Positions 26,491 to 34,921 of a stretch of DNA of 64,000 nt are shown here, one piece after another. The position numbers and the translations under genes were made by a program. The stretch covers positions 124,001-188,000 of the forward strand of contig CAYPFR010000007.1 of the NCBI GenBank assembly GCA_964410285.1. The letters run 5' to 3'. Each line of letters opens with the position of its first letter. The first letter of the stretch is position 1. The notes under the pieces are model-generated. The model was not told where the DNA came from and searched no databases. It was given only the letters and a program-made list of their open reading frames with translations. The DNA comes from Fretibacter sp964410285 (lineage in GTDB: Bacteria; Pseudomonadota; Alphaproteobacteria; Caulobacterales; Maricaulaceae).

Positions 26491-27897
26491 ATGAAAATCA
26501 AATCACTCCTAGCTGCCGTCTCTATGGTAGCCATCACAGCGGGCACAGCAAGTGCCCTCTCAATCCCGGTAACGCCCGCAATGGGAGCGGCACCAGCAAA
26601 CGCCATTTCTCCAGAAGGCGCAGTACTTGCCAATGAGTTAGCTCTACCCGCTGACGGTATTGGAAATGTCACATTTTCTGTTCAAACAGATTCAGGTAAC
26701 TATCCTGCTGGTAACAACTTTATCGTAGACATCACATTGCCAAATGGCGTGGGCATTGACGGTCCAGTCACCGGTTCTGTTCTTGTTGGTCCAGCTGGCG
26801 GCTCTGCCGTTGTTCAGAACCAAACAGGTTCAACAATCCAGCTTTTCGTTTCAATTCCGCAAGACGCGCCAGTAAATGCGCTTGACTTCTCACTTCCACT
26901 CTCACTCACAAGCTGTGCCGTTTCTGGCAATTTGTCAGTCGTTGTTGAAACAGAAAGCGGTACACCTGTTGAAGATGGTATGGCATCCGCGCCGTCACCC
27001 ATCGCGCCTTGTGAATCAGCATTTGACACGGACTTTGATCCGGATGCTGCCGATACTGTCATCGGCCTAACTGACTACGAGCAGCTAAGAGACACTGCTG
27101 GTGGACCTCTCGTACTGACGTCAACAATCGGTCTGTATGATGCGCTTATCGACCCAACAGTCGGCATCGACCTTGCAGGTACAGCCCTTACACCCGCGTC
27201 GGTTGATGAAGTTGCTTTCGACATCTGCTTTGAAGACGGTTCAGAGATCGCTGGCGTTACTGTAAACGGCGTTGCTGGTACGGCCTCAACAGATGGCGAT
27301 ACATATTCATTCGCGCTTCCTTTCACCGCCGACCTAACAGATGCCGTTATCGCGGTCACGGTTGAAGGCGACGATCCTATCACATCACAGAATGTGACAG
27401 TTAAGAACGTTCTTCATGACTTCACAGATGCTGGCGGTCCGGACCTTATCGGATCAGAAGCAGGGACGGGCGGCGCTTTAGACGGCCTACAGCGCGAAGG
27501 TCAAAGCTTCGGCGTATTTGATTGGAACTCAGGTCCAGTTGGCGCGCAGACATTGTCTGTTTACCGCATCACCGGCCTAGAGCCAGGTGTACCAACAACG
27601 TACACAGCGACGCTTTACAACTCACTAGCTAACAATGGCGCGCCTTACACGCTACCATCCTCAACAGTGACGGGCGACGTTTCCGGTGAAGCTGTTCTTG
27701 TTTCAACAACGCTTCCAGGCATCCCCGCGTCAATCGTGCGTTATGACCTTGGTCTTAACTTCGAAACAGGGCGTCCGCTTGATGTTGACCGTCTTCTTTC
27801 AGCAGGCGGCGTGATCTCTGACTTCGGCGGCGGTGCAAACAGCAACGACACTACGCTTCAGGGTTCACCGATAAACGACGCTGATAACGGTCACTAG
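26491..27897 (+). CDS. Acidic secreted protein of unknown function inside the secretion locus
   Basis: I do not recognise this 468-residue protein. It has a clear Sec signal peptide (MKIKSLLAAVSMVAITAGTA, cleaved after ASA at 22). The mature part is Gly/Ala/Thr/Val-rich, strongly acidic with very few Lys or Arg, and patterned as beta-strands (e.g. NFIVDITLPNGVGI, SGNLSVVVETESG), like tandem Ig-type or surface-layer modules. A few cysteines (SCAVSG, APCESA, DICFEDG) could form disulfides. Codon choice differs from neighbours, with many GTT, GCT, GGT, CGT and ACA, which suggests high expression, as do the strong ribosome site, its own promoter region and its terminator at 27928. Its place between gspI and gspE makes it a candidate major substrate of the system. 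Confidence 0.85.
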   Translation: MKIKSLLAAVSMVAITAGTASALSIPVTPAMGAAPANAISPEGAVLANELALPADGIGNVTFSVQTDSGNYPAGNNFIVDITLPNGVGIDGPVTGSVLVGPAGGSAVVQNQTGSTIQLFVSIPQDAPVNALDFSLPLSLTSCAVSGNLSVVVETESGTPVEDGMASAPSPIAPCESAFDTDFDPDAADTVIGLTDYEQLRDTAGGPLVLTSTIGLYDALIDPTVGIDLAGTALTPASVDEVAFDICFEDGSEIAGVTVNGVAGTASTDGDTYSFALPFTADLTDAVIAVTVEGDDPITSQNVTVKNVLHDFTDAGGPDLIGSEAGTGGALDGLQREGQSFGVFDWNSGPVGAQTLSVYRITGLEPGVPTTYTATLYNSLANNGAPYTLPSSTVTGDVSGEAVLVSTTLPGIPASIVRYDLGLNFETGRPLDVDRLLSAGGVISDFGGGANSNDTTLQGSPINDADNGH

Positions 27898-27927
27898 ACC
27901 TAAATAGCTCTAAGCTAAATCATAAGA

Positions 27928-27961
27928 CGGCCTCTTCTGGAAACAGAAGGGGCCGTTTTTT
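27928..27961 (+). terminator. Strong intrinsic terminator
   Basis: CGGCCTCTTCTG (27928-27939) pairs with CAGAAGGGGCCG (27944-27955) with one G-T wobble around a GAAA tetraloop, followed by six T. It ends the transcript of the acidic secreted protein. Confidence 0.9.
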
Positions 27962-28151
27962 ATGGGCGAAAGCCTTTACGCCTTCTCTTCTTTCGCGTTC
28001 AGAATTTCCATTCTCAAAGGCCGCTAGCCCCGCGCCGCCCCAAGCGCTGCCGCCTAAATCTCAAGCGGCCACCGCATAATTCCCTGCTTTCCTTTGGCCC
28101 GCCTCGCGCTATACTATAGCCTCATCCATAACAGGGCCTAACGCGCAGTTC

Positions 28152-29891
28152 ATGTCACACCCACGCTTACAAACGATCGGAGATAGTCTCCATGCCCGCG
28201 GCCTTGTTACCCAAGCGGACCTGACGCAAGCTGCGCGCCTGCAAGCCGAGGCTGGCGGCCTGCTCGGCCAAGCCTTGCTGCGTATTGGCGCGGTATCCGA
28301 GGAAGATTTACTTGCAGCCCAAAGTGAGCAACTTGGCCTAAGCGTGATGAAAGCGGGCGATGTCAGCATTGATCCTGATGATTACAGCCGCGCCATTACG
28401 GCGCTCGGCCTCACGCCGCGCTGGCTTATTTCGCGTCAATGCGCGCTCTGGCAGGCGTCCGAAGGCGCGCCCGTTCAAATGATCGCGCAAGATATACTCG
28501 CGCCCGAGCTGCGTGAGCAGATTGAGCGCCGATGCCATAAGGCTGGCCTTGAACTGCAAGACTACGTCGCCAGCAACCAGACTATTGAAAAGGCGCTATT
28601 TCATATTCGCGAAGAGACCGCCGACATAAGCGGGATGAGCGATGATGATACAGCCCGCCTGCGCGAAATGGCCGAAGAGGCGCCAGTTATTGATTTTGTT
28701 AACCGCGTCTTCTCAACCGCCCTGCGGGAGAATGCCTCTGATATTCATATCGAACCCTTTGAGCACAAATTTCAAGTCCGTTACCGGATTGACGGCGTAC
28801 TGCACACCAAGCAGACCGATCCGAAATCGGGGTTTGACGCTGTTGCCAGCCGTATCAAACTTTTGTCGGGCATGGATATTGCCGAACGGCGCCTGCCCCA
28901 AGACGGACGGCAAACTATCCGCTTTGCGGGACAAGATATTGATTTGCGCGTCTCGGCCCTGCCTGGTTCATGGGGCGAAAGCCTTGTTATGCGCCTGCTT
29001 AAAAAAGAGACCGAGCTCCCCGACCTTGAGGCGATTGGCCTTGATGGACACGCCAAAGACGTATTGCAAAGCCTGCTCTCGGAGCCAAATGGTGTTGTCC
29101 TTGTGACGGGGCCAACCGGTTCAGGGAAATCAACGACGCTTTACCGCGGGCTTCGCGGGCTAAATGACGGTGTGCGCAAGATCATCACCATCGAAGATCC
29201 CGTAGAGTATGACATGGACGGCATTATCCAAATACAGACCAATGCCAATATTGACTATACATTCGCCAGCGGACTACGCGCAATTTTGCGCCAAGACCCC
29301 GATATTATCATGGTCGGAGAAATTCGCGACGGCGAGACCGCCACCATCGCCGCGCAAGCTGCGCTGACGGGGCATTTAGTGCTCTCGACATTACATACCA
29401 ATTCAGCTCTCGCCGCCGTCGCGCGCCTCGTAGATATCGGGCTAGAACCTTATATGGTGACCTCGGCTGTGCGGGGCCTTGTTGCCCAAAGGCTGGTACG
29501 CCGGCTTTGCGGTGAATGCTCTGTCCCCGTATCCAAGCCCGAGGGCGAGGATATGATCTGGCAGATGGTTAAAAACGGCTCACTGGTCAATCCGCAGCTA
29601 AAAGGCAAGACCAATTGGCGCGAGAGTAAAGGCTGCAGCCATTGTTCCCATACGGGCTATCAAGGCCGGATTGCGATTTTCGAAACTGTCAAAATGGACA
29701 ATGATCTTTCCGAAGCTGTTTTGGAGGGGGCAAGCCTGCAAAAACTCCTTGATGTTGCCCGCAAGCAGGGCTTTATCACCTTACTTGAAGACGGTATCCT
29801 TAAAGCCCGCAGCGGCGTGACGACCCTTTCGGAGGTCTTTCGGGTCTGCGGCGCGCAAACACATACCGTTGATTTTTCGAAAGACAGCTAA
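28152..29891 (+). CDS. gspE: Type II secretion ATPase GspE
   Basis: Cytoplasmic hexameric ATPase that drives pseudopilus assembly. In 579 residues: N1E domain with LLGQALLRIGAVSEEDL, the N2E region, ASDIHIEPF (195-203), Walker A GPTGSGKS (320-327), the Asp box, Walker B DIIMVGEIRDGET (384-396), HLVLSTLHTN and a four-cysteine zinc motif (CGEC and CSHC) before GYQGRIAIFE. All motor motifs are intact. It starts a second secretion block with gspG, gspH and the prepilin peptidase; its stop overlaps the gspG start (TAATG). Confidence 0.96.
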   Translation: MSHPRLQTIGDSLHARGLVTQADLTQAARLQAEAGGLLGQALLRIGAVSEEDLLAAQSEQLGLSVMKAGDVSIDPDDYSRAITALGLTPRWLISRQCALWQASEGAPVQMIAQDILAPELREQIERRCHKAGLELQDYVASNQTIEKALFHIREETADISGMSDDDTARLREMAEEAPVIDFVNRVFSTALRENASDIHIEPFEHKFQVRYRIDGVLHTKQTDPKSGFDAVASRIKLLSGMDIAERRLPQDGRQTIRFAGQDIDLRVSALPGSWGESLVMRLLKKETELPDLEAIGLDGHAKDVLQSLLSEPNGVVLVTGPTGSGKSTTLYRGLRGLNDGVRKIITIEDPVEYDMDGIIQIQTNANIDYTFASGLRAILRQDPDIIMVGEIRDGETATIAAQAALTGHLVLSTLHTNSALAAVARLVDIGLEPYMVTSAVRGLVAQRLVRRLCGECSVPVSKPEGEDMIWQMVKNGSLVNPQLKGKTNWRESKGCSHCSHTGYQGRIAIFETVKMDNDLSEAVLEGASLQKLLDVARKQGFITLLEDGILKARSGVTTLSEVFRVCGAQTHTVDFSKDS

Positions 29892-30358
29892 TGGCAAATA
29901 ATATGACATCACAAAAAAAAAGCGCAGGTAAATGCAGCGCGAGAGACGCCGGCTATAGCCTTTTAGAAATTCTGGTTGTGCTTGCCATTATCGGCATTTT
30001 GATGACGCTGGTCGCGCCGCGCCTTATTGGCCAAGTCGATAAGTCAAAAACTATTGCCGCCCAGTCCCAAGCCAAAACGCTGCGCCTTGCACTTGATAGC
30101 TATAAATTGGACACAGGCCGCTATCCAACAGACCAAGAGGGGCTCTCTGTGCTCGCCGTTCCCCCCGCCAATGATAATGGCAGCTGGTTTGGACCCTATC
30201 TTGAAGGGGATATTCCGCTTGACCCATGGGAAAACGCTTATATTTACCAGCCACCTCTCCCGCAGGAAAATGGCCGCCTCTCGCCGCCGGTCGTAATTTC
30301 TTACGGCGCGGACGGCGCCCCCGGCGGAACAGGTCTAAATGCAGATATCACCTCCTAA
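29891..30358 (+). CDS. gspG: Type II secretion major pseudopilin GspG
   Basis: Main subunit of the pseudopilus. In 155 residues the leader is 21 residues long, ending DAG, then YSLLEILVVLAIIGILMTLVAPR with Glu at +5; Tyr rather than Phe at +1 is uncommon. The signature GRYPTDQEGLSVL and the C-terminal calcium-loop-like SYGADGAPGGTG are typical GspG. It overlaps gspE by one base and gspH by 20. Confidence 0.95.
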   Translation: MANNMTSQKKSAGKCSARDAGYSLLEILVVLAIIGILMTLVAPRLIGQVDKSKTIAAQSQAKTLRLALDSYKLDTGRYPTDQEGLSVLAVPPANDNGSWFGPYLEGDIPLDPWENAYIYQPPLPQENGRLSPPVVISYGADGAPGGTGLNADITS

Positions 30359-30812
30359 GCCTGCAAGGCTACCGGTCACCGCCGCGCGCGAGGGCGAGCA
30401 CGGGTTTTCACTTTTGGAACTCATGGTCGTGCTGGCGATAATGGGAATCATGCTCTCGCTTGTTGGCCTGCGCCTGAATGAGAATATTGAAGGCTCGCGC
30501 TTTATGCGCACATCCGAAGCGGCCATGGCCGACATATTGATTTTTCGCGCAGACGCGGTCATGAGCGCGCAGCCGCGCAGCCTGATCCCTCATTCCGCGC
30601 AAGCAGAGGCTATTAAGGCGCGCCGCCGGGAAAATCTGCGCCGTTTTGACCTCCCGACGGGATGGCGCGTAGAGGGCGACATTATTGAAATATCGCCCAG
30701 CGGCGTTTGCTCAGGCGGCACGCTTGCGGTGACAAATCCGCAGGGCCGGCGTGTGGTTTACCGTCTGCGCGCTCCGCGCTGCACGCCAGAACGGCTCAGC
30801 CTCGGCGTATGA
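30339..30812 (+). CDS. gspH: Type II secretion minor pseudopilin GspH
   Basis: A 157-residue pseudopilin with leader ending at Gly22 and FSLLELMVVLAIMGIML with Glu at +5, followed by LVGLRL and a small beta domain ending in a cysteine pair (SGVCSGG, APRCTPE). Length and place after gspG fit GspH. It begins inside the end of gspG and its stop overlaps the peptidase start by 4 nt. Confidence 0.85.
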   Translation: MQISPPKPARLPVTAAREGEHGFSLLELMVVLAIMGIMLSLVGLRLNENIEGSRFMRTSEAAMADILIFRADAVMSAQPRSLIPHSAQAEAIKARRRENLRRFDLPTGWRVEGDIIEISPSGVCSGGTLAVTNPQGRRVVYRLRAPRCTPERLSLGV

Positions 30813-31333
30813 CCTTTTTCTCCGATTTAGCGGCGTTGCCGCCAGTCACTTACATGTTTGGACCTGTGCTTGCGGGAATTTTGCTCGCGCTCTCATGGGT
30901 GGATTTACGCGAATTTCGCCTGCCGGATCCTCTCAATTTTTCTCTGATCGTGATCGGGCTGATTTGGAGCGCGCTCGCGGGGAACGGGCTTGCGGCCCTG
31001 ATCGGGGCAATTGCCGGATATCTATCCTTTGTTACGATTGCTTGGGTTTTTCGGCGGCTTCGCGGGATTGACGGGCTTGGACGGGGCGACGCCAAGCTGC
31101 TCGCGGGGGGCGGAGCCTGGTGCGGCTGGGCGGGGCTTCCTTTGATTGTTTTGATCGCCAGCCTTTTGGGAATTGCGATGGCGCTTACCGCGCCGCTTTG
31201 GCAAACAGCGGCTAGGGCAGAAGACTCGGAACAAGACAAAGCGCCAGATGGCTGGATTCCTTTTGGGCCCTGCCTCGCCGCCGCCATTTTCGCCGTTTGG
31301 ACGGCGGGGCAGATTGTGCCTAACGCTTTTTAA
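30809..31333 (+). CDS. Prepilin peptidase, short form without methylase domain
   Basis: A24-family aspartic protease of the inner membrane that would process the pseudopilins. The 174 residues have several hydrophobic helices and the two catalytic aspartates, in VDLREFRLPD (Asp32) and the GxGD motif GLGRGDAKLL (Asp94). The N-terminal cysteine-containing methyltransferase domain of GspO/PilD is absent, so it resembles CpaA/TadV-type short peptidases. The ATG at 30809 overlaps gspH; starts further upstream lie inside gspH and are rejected. Its last 14 nt overlap the convergent methyltransferase gene. Confidence 0.88.
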   Translation: MTFFSDLAALPPVTYMFGPVLAGILLALSWVDLREFRLPDPLNFSLIVIGLIWSALAGNGLAALIGAIAGYLSFVTIAWVFRRLRGIDGLGRGDAKLLAGGGAWCGWAGLPLIVLIASLLGIAMALTAPLWQTAARAEDSEQDKAPDGWIPFGPCLAAAIFAVWTAGQIVPNAF

Positions 31334-32027
31334 ACACCGCCATCACCTGATGACGCGGGTGATCAAAGCCGGAAATCTCCTCTAGGCTATAGCCGTTTTT
31401 ACCTGCCAGATAGTCCATATCGGCGCGGCAATAATGATAAGGATCCTGCACGGCATAGCTGGTAAACCCGTCGCCTTGGGAAAAGGGAGCATTTATATTA
31501 TCGGGATCGCCAAGGAAGATAGTGGCGTGAAACTCTGCGCCGGTTTTTAAAATACGGCGCGCCTCATGCAGGCATTGAGAAATAGAATTCATCGTCAAAT
31601 GGGTAAATAGAGACAGGGCAATCGCCATATCCATAAGTCCCTCACCTTCCCGCTCCCCGTCTCGTTCTCCTTGCCAATGTTTTGGGAAGTCAAAGCCTTG
31701 GGCGGCGTGAAATTGCGCCGGCGAAACTTTATCCAATAGACCAAGTGGCTGTAATTCATGCGTTAACCCTGCATCAATTAGGCCTTGAACAAGGTCAAAG
31801 CCGTAATAATTTCCAGCTTCCAGATAGCGCACAAAATGCACGCCGCCGCGCAGGCTCCCGCAGCCAATATCAGCAAGCCGGTGATGCGGCTTAAGGCCCC
31901 TTGATTTCAGATACGCAAATTGCAGCCCGCCAATTTCCTCCCAGCGCCCGCCGATCATCTCGCGGTGACGTTTCTCCGAGAGGACTTCGGCCATAACCGC
32001 GCCGTCCGTATATTCGTTTTCTGCCAT
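31320..32027 (-). CDS. Class I SAM-dependent methyltransferase
   Basis: A 235-residue cytoplasmic protein with motif I ADIGCGSLRGG (about 53-63), the acidic strand-2 end YYGFD and a post-core region RRILKTGAEFHATIFLGD. The substrate is not evident. It is encoded between the prepilin peptidase (convergent, 14-nt overlap) and gspF (same strand, 27 nt upstream), so it may be cotranscribed with gspF. A link to secretion is only positional. Confidence 0.85.
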   Translation of the reverse strand: MAENEYTDGAVMAEVLSEKRHREMIGGRWEEIGGLQFAYLKSRGLKPHHRLADIGCGSLRGGVHFVRYLEAGNYYGFDLVQGLIDAGLTHELQPLGLLDKVSPAQFHAAQGFDFPKHWQGERDGEREGEGLMDMAIALSLFTHLTMNSISQCLHEARRILKTGAEFHATIFLGDPDNINAPFSQGDGFTSYAVQDPYHYCRADMDYLAGKNGYSLEEISGFDHPRHQVMAVFKKR

Positions 32028-32054
32028 ATCAGCCCTTGTGAAACTCAGCCGCTA

Positions 32055-33254
32055 TTAAAAGTCATAAAGACTGGTCATAGCCAAGACGATAGAGATGACA
32101 ATCGTGCCGACAATGCCCGCAATCACCAAGATTGCAATCGGTTCCGCCAGCGCGGTAAGTCGTTTGGTGAGTTCGCGTGTTTCCGTCTCTTGGGTTTGGC
32201 CAACAAAGAGCAGCATATCCGCCAGCCCGCCCGAGGTACGGCCGGTGCGCACAATATCAATCGTAAGCGGATCAAAATCAGGAATATTTTCCTCTAGCGC
32301 TTCGTCAATATTGCGGCCCGCGCGAATTTCGCTGCGCACCACACGCATACCGGCCTGAAGCCGCGCGCTGCGAAGGCCGTATTCACCAAGCTGCATCGCC
32401 GAGAGCAGGTCCGCGCCATTATCGAGCGCAATCCCCATCGTGCGCGCCCATCCGCCAAGGTCAGCTTGCACCAGAACCGGCCCGACCAAAGGCAAGCGCT
32501 CGCCCCAACTTCGCAAATTGGCCCGCAGCTGATCAGAGCGCGCCACAAAGATAGCCCCCGCCCCCGCTATACCCAAGGCAAGCAACACAAGCGCGAGGTT
32601 ATTTTTAAGGCCGACCCCCGCACCAATCACGAGCTTGGACATATAGGGCAGGCTGTCCCGATTGCCTGACAGCATTTGGTCAAAACGCGGCACGACAAAT
32701 AAGAACAAGAGGAAAGTGATCGCCCCCCCAACACAGGCCAGAAATATCGGATAAGACAGCGAGGCGCGAATCTCGCTGCGCATAGCATCTTCATATTCCA
32801 TGCGATCAGCGGCGTCAGTTAAGGCCTTAGCCGATTGCCCTGTCGCCTCCCCCAATTCAGCAAGGCGGGGGACATAGCGCGGGAGCTGCGGCAAATGCGT
32901 GCCCATAGCGCTTGAGAGCCGCGCGCCAGCACGCAGATCTTTGCGAATGGCTTTGGAGGCCTCGGCAAGGCGAGGATGAGCGTTTGAGCGAGAGAGCGAA
33001 CCTAGCGCCTCAAGTAAGGTCACCCCTGCTGAAAGAAGCGTTGCCATTTGGCGAACATAGCGCGCCATATCGCGCCGACGCACGCGCCGCGCGGTTTTAA
33101 ATATCTGCGTGCTCTCGGCCTTGGGCGATAACTCATAGGTTTCAAGACGGCGGCGTTTCAGCCGCTCAAAGGCCTCGGTTTCGCCAGGGGCGTCGATCTC
33201 CCCCGCGACCTTCTCGCCGTTTCGGTCCAGCGCTTTATATTTAAAAATGGCCAT
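32055..33254 (-). CDS. gspF: Type II secretion inner-membrane platform protein GspF
   Basis: Polytopic platform protein that contacts GspE and GspL. The 399 residues start MAIFKYKALDRNGEKVAGEI, the typical GspF beginning, and hold two T2SSF repeats (about 70-195 and 270-395), each with GVTLLEAL- or GADLLSAMQ-like starts and ending in hydrophobic helices. I start at ATG 33254; the extension to 33281 lacks a reason. It is on the strand opposite to the rest of the locus, separated by the methyltransferase, so its expression is uncoupled from gspE. Confidence 0.93.
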   Translation of the reverse strand: MAIFKYKALDRNGEKVAGEIDAPGETEAFERLKRRRLETYELSPKAESTQIFKTARRVRRRDMARYVRQMATLLSAGVTLLEALGSLSRSNAHPRLAEASKAIRKDLRAGARLSSAMGTHLPQLPRYVPRLAELGEATGQSAKALTDAADRMEYEDAMRSEIRASLSYPIFLACVGGAITFLLFLFVVPRFDQMLSGNRDSLPYMSKLVIGAGVGLKNNLALVLLALGIAGAGAIFVARSDQLRANLRSWGERLPLVGPVLVQADLGGWARTMGIALDNGADLLSAMQLGEYGLRSARLQAGMRVVRSEIRAGRNIDEALEENIPDFDPLTIDIVRTGRTSGGLADMLLFVGQTQETETRELTKRLTALAEPIAILVIAGIVGTIVISIVLAMTSLYDF

Positions 33255-33279
33255 GGGCCCTATTCGCAGTTTTCCGCCC

Positions 33280-33315
33280 AAAAGAAAAGGCCCGCTTGCA
33301 AACCAAGCGGGCCTT
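33280..33315 (-). terminator. Intrinsic terminator of the AGCS symporter gene
   Basis: A perfect 12-bp stem, AAGGCCCGCTTG (33287-33298) with CAAGCGGGCCTT (33304-33315) around CAAAC. Read on the minus strand it is followed by TTCTTTTGGG, a T-rich tail, so it ends the symporter transcript just before gspF. Confidence 0.85.
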
Positions 33316-33340
33316 AAAATGAGAGCGAGCGGTCGCCGCG

Positions 33341-34810
33341 CTACATATCATCTTGGTCGATCAATCCATCATTTGCGATTTTTTCTTTATCAAAATACTC
33401 GCGCGCCAATTTGAAGACGACCGGTGAGAGCAAGAAAAGCGCAACCAAGTTTGGCGCCGCCATAAGCCCTGTCAGGCTATCTGCAATAAGCCAGAAAGTG
33501 GCGACCACGAGATTGTCTTCGCCTGTTTCAAAATAAAGCGCGAATGTCGAAGCAAATACTGCGGCAACCCAGAACATACGAAAGACAGGAATCGCGCGCT
33601 CTTTGAAAATAAAGGCCGCGCAGCGCTCTCCGTAATAGCTCCAGCCAATAATGGTCGTGAAAGCAAAGATACACAGGCAGAAGGTCACGATATGCTCCCC
33701 GAAGCCGATAAGGGTCGCGTCAAAGGCCGCTGCCGTGAGCGGCACGCCAATTTCGCAGCCCGGAGGCGTGGACCCGCTTTCAAGAAGCGATAATATAGCA
33801 GGGCTCGCAAGGCAATCCGCCGACATGACGCCTGATGTCAAAATGACCAAGGCCGTAATCGTACAGATGATCAGCGTATCGATAATTGTCCCTAGCATAG
33901 CAATAATGCCTTGGTTGACGGGATCATTATTTTGCGCCGCCGCATGTGCGATCGGGGCCGAGCCTTGGCCCGCTTCATTTGAAAACAGGCCGCGCGCCAC
34001 GCCTTTTTGCATCGCGAGCATCATCAGGCCGATTGTAATGCCCGTACCTGCGCCCTGCATCCCAAAGGCCCCCTTAAAGATAAGGCCAAAGGCGGCCGGA
34101 ACCTGACTGACATTTGCGGCAATCACGATGAGGGCGGCAACAATATATATGATGGCCATAAAGGGCACGAGCTTAGACGCGACCGCGCCAATGCGTTTAA
34201 TGCCGCCAAAAATGACGCCCGCCACGAGCGCTGAGAGCACAACGGCAACAATGCGGGCATCAAAACCATAGGCACTTCCCAGCGCATCGGCGATTGAATT
34301 GGCTTGCACCGCATTACCGGTAGAGAGTGAGCCGATAATTCCGAAGAAGGCAAAGGCCATAGCCAGCCACATCCATTTGGGGCCAAGGCCGTTTTTAATA
34401 TAATACATCGGCCCGCCGACGCGGTTGCCATTGGCATCAATTTCGCGGTATCGCACCGCGAGAACGCCTTCGCCAAATTTAGTCGCCGTCCCGAGGATCG
34501 CCGTGACCCACATCCAAAACACAGCCCCCGGCCCGCCTATCGCAATGGCCGCGGCGACGCCTGCGATATTGCCTGTGCCAACGGTAGAGGATAGCGCCGT
34601 CATGAGGGCGGCGAAAGGAGAGACATCGCCTTCATCTGCATCGCCCCTGCGCTTTTTAAATAGCTGGCGGAAGCCATAGCTGATTTTCGTAATCGAGATA
34701 AACCGAAGGCCAATCGTCAGAAACAAGCCAACGCCGAGCAAAAGCACCATCATGGGCGGTCCCCAGACAAAACCGTTTAGCGCTTCCATGAGAGAATTAA
34801 ATGTTTCCAC
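33341..34810 (-). CDS. Sodium:alanine/glycine symporter (AGCS family)
   Basis: Inner-membrane cotransporter of small neutral amino acids with Na+ or H+. About 489 residues with 10-11 hydrophobic helices and family stretches SPFAALMTALSSTVGTGNIAGVAAAIAIGG (split here for brevity at SSTVGTGNIAG), GGPMYYIKNGLG, LFSNEAGQGSAPIAHAAA and a final FLLSPVVFKLAREYFD. I start at GTG 34810, which has AAGGGG 6 nt upstream; the longer frame from 34849 has an unlikely N-terminus. Single-gene unit with its own terminator. Confidence 0.93.
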   Translation of the reverse strand: METFNSLMEALNGFVWGPPMMVLLLGVGLFLTIGLRFISITKISYGFRQLFKKRRGDADEGDVSPFAALMTALSSTVGTGNIAGVAAAIAIGGPGAVFWMWVTAILGTATKFGEGVLAVRYREIDANGNRVGGPMYYIKNGLGPKWMWLAMAFAFFGIIGSLSTGNAVQANSIADALGSAYGFDARIVAVVLSALVAGVIFGGIKRIGAVASKLVPFMAIIYIVAALIVIAANVSQVPAAFGLIFKGAFGMQGAGTGITIGLMMLAMQKGVARGLFSNEAGQGSAPIAHAAAQNNDPVNQGIIAMLGTIIDTLIICTITALVILTSGVMSADCLASPAILSLLESGSTPPGCEIGVPLTAAAFDATLIGFGEHIVTFCLCIFAFTTIIGWSYYGERCAAFIFKERAIPVFRMFWVAAVFASTFALYFETGEDNLVVATFWLIADSLTGLMAAPNLVALFLLSPVVFKLAREYFDKEKIANDGLIDQDDM

Positions 34811-34921
34811 GAGGGACCCCTTTTGTAATTTTTTCGTACAATAAGCCACGAGACCACAATCGCAATGACTTTATATATTCTGCTGTGTATAGCGCTGTTG
34901 TGACTAAGATGGTGACATATC

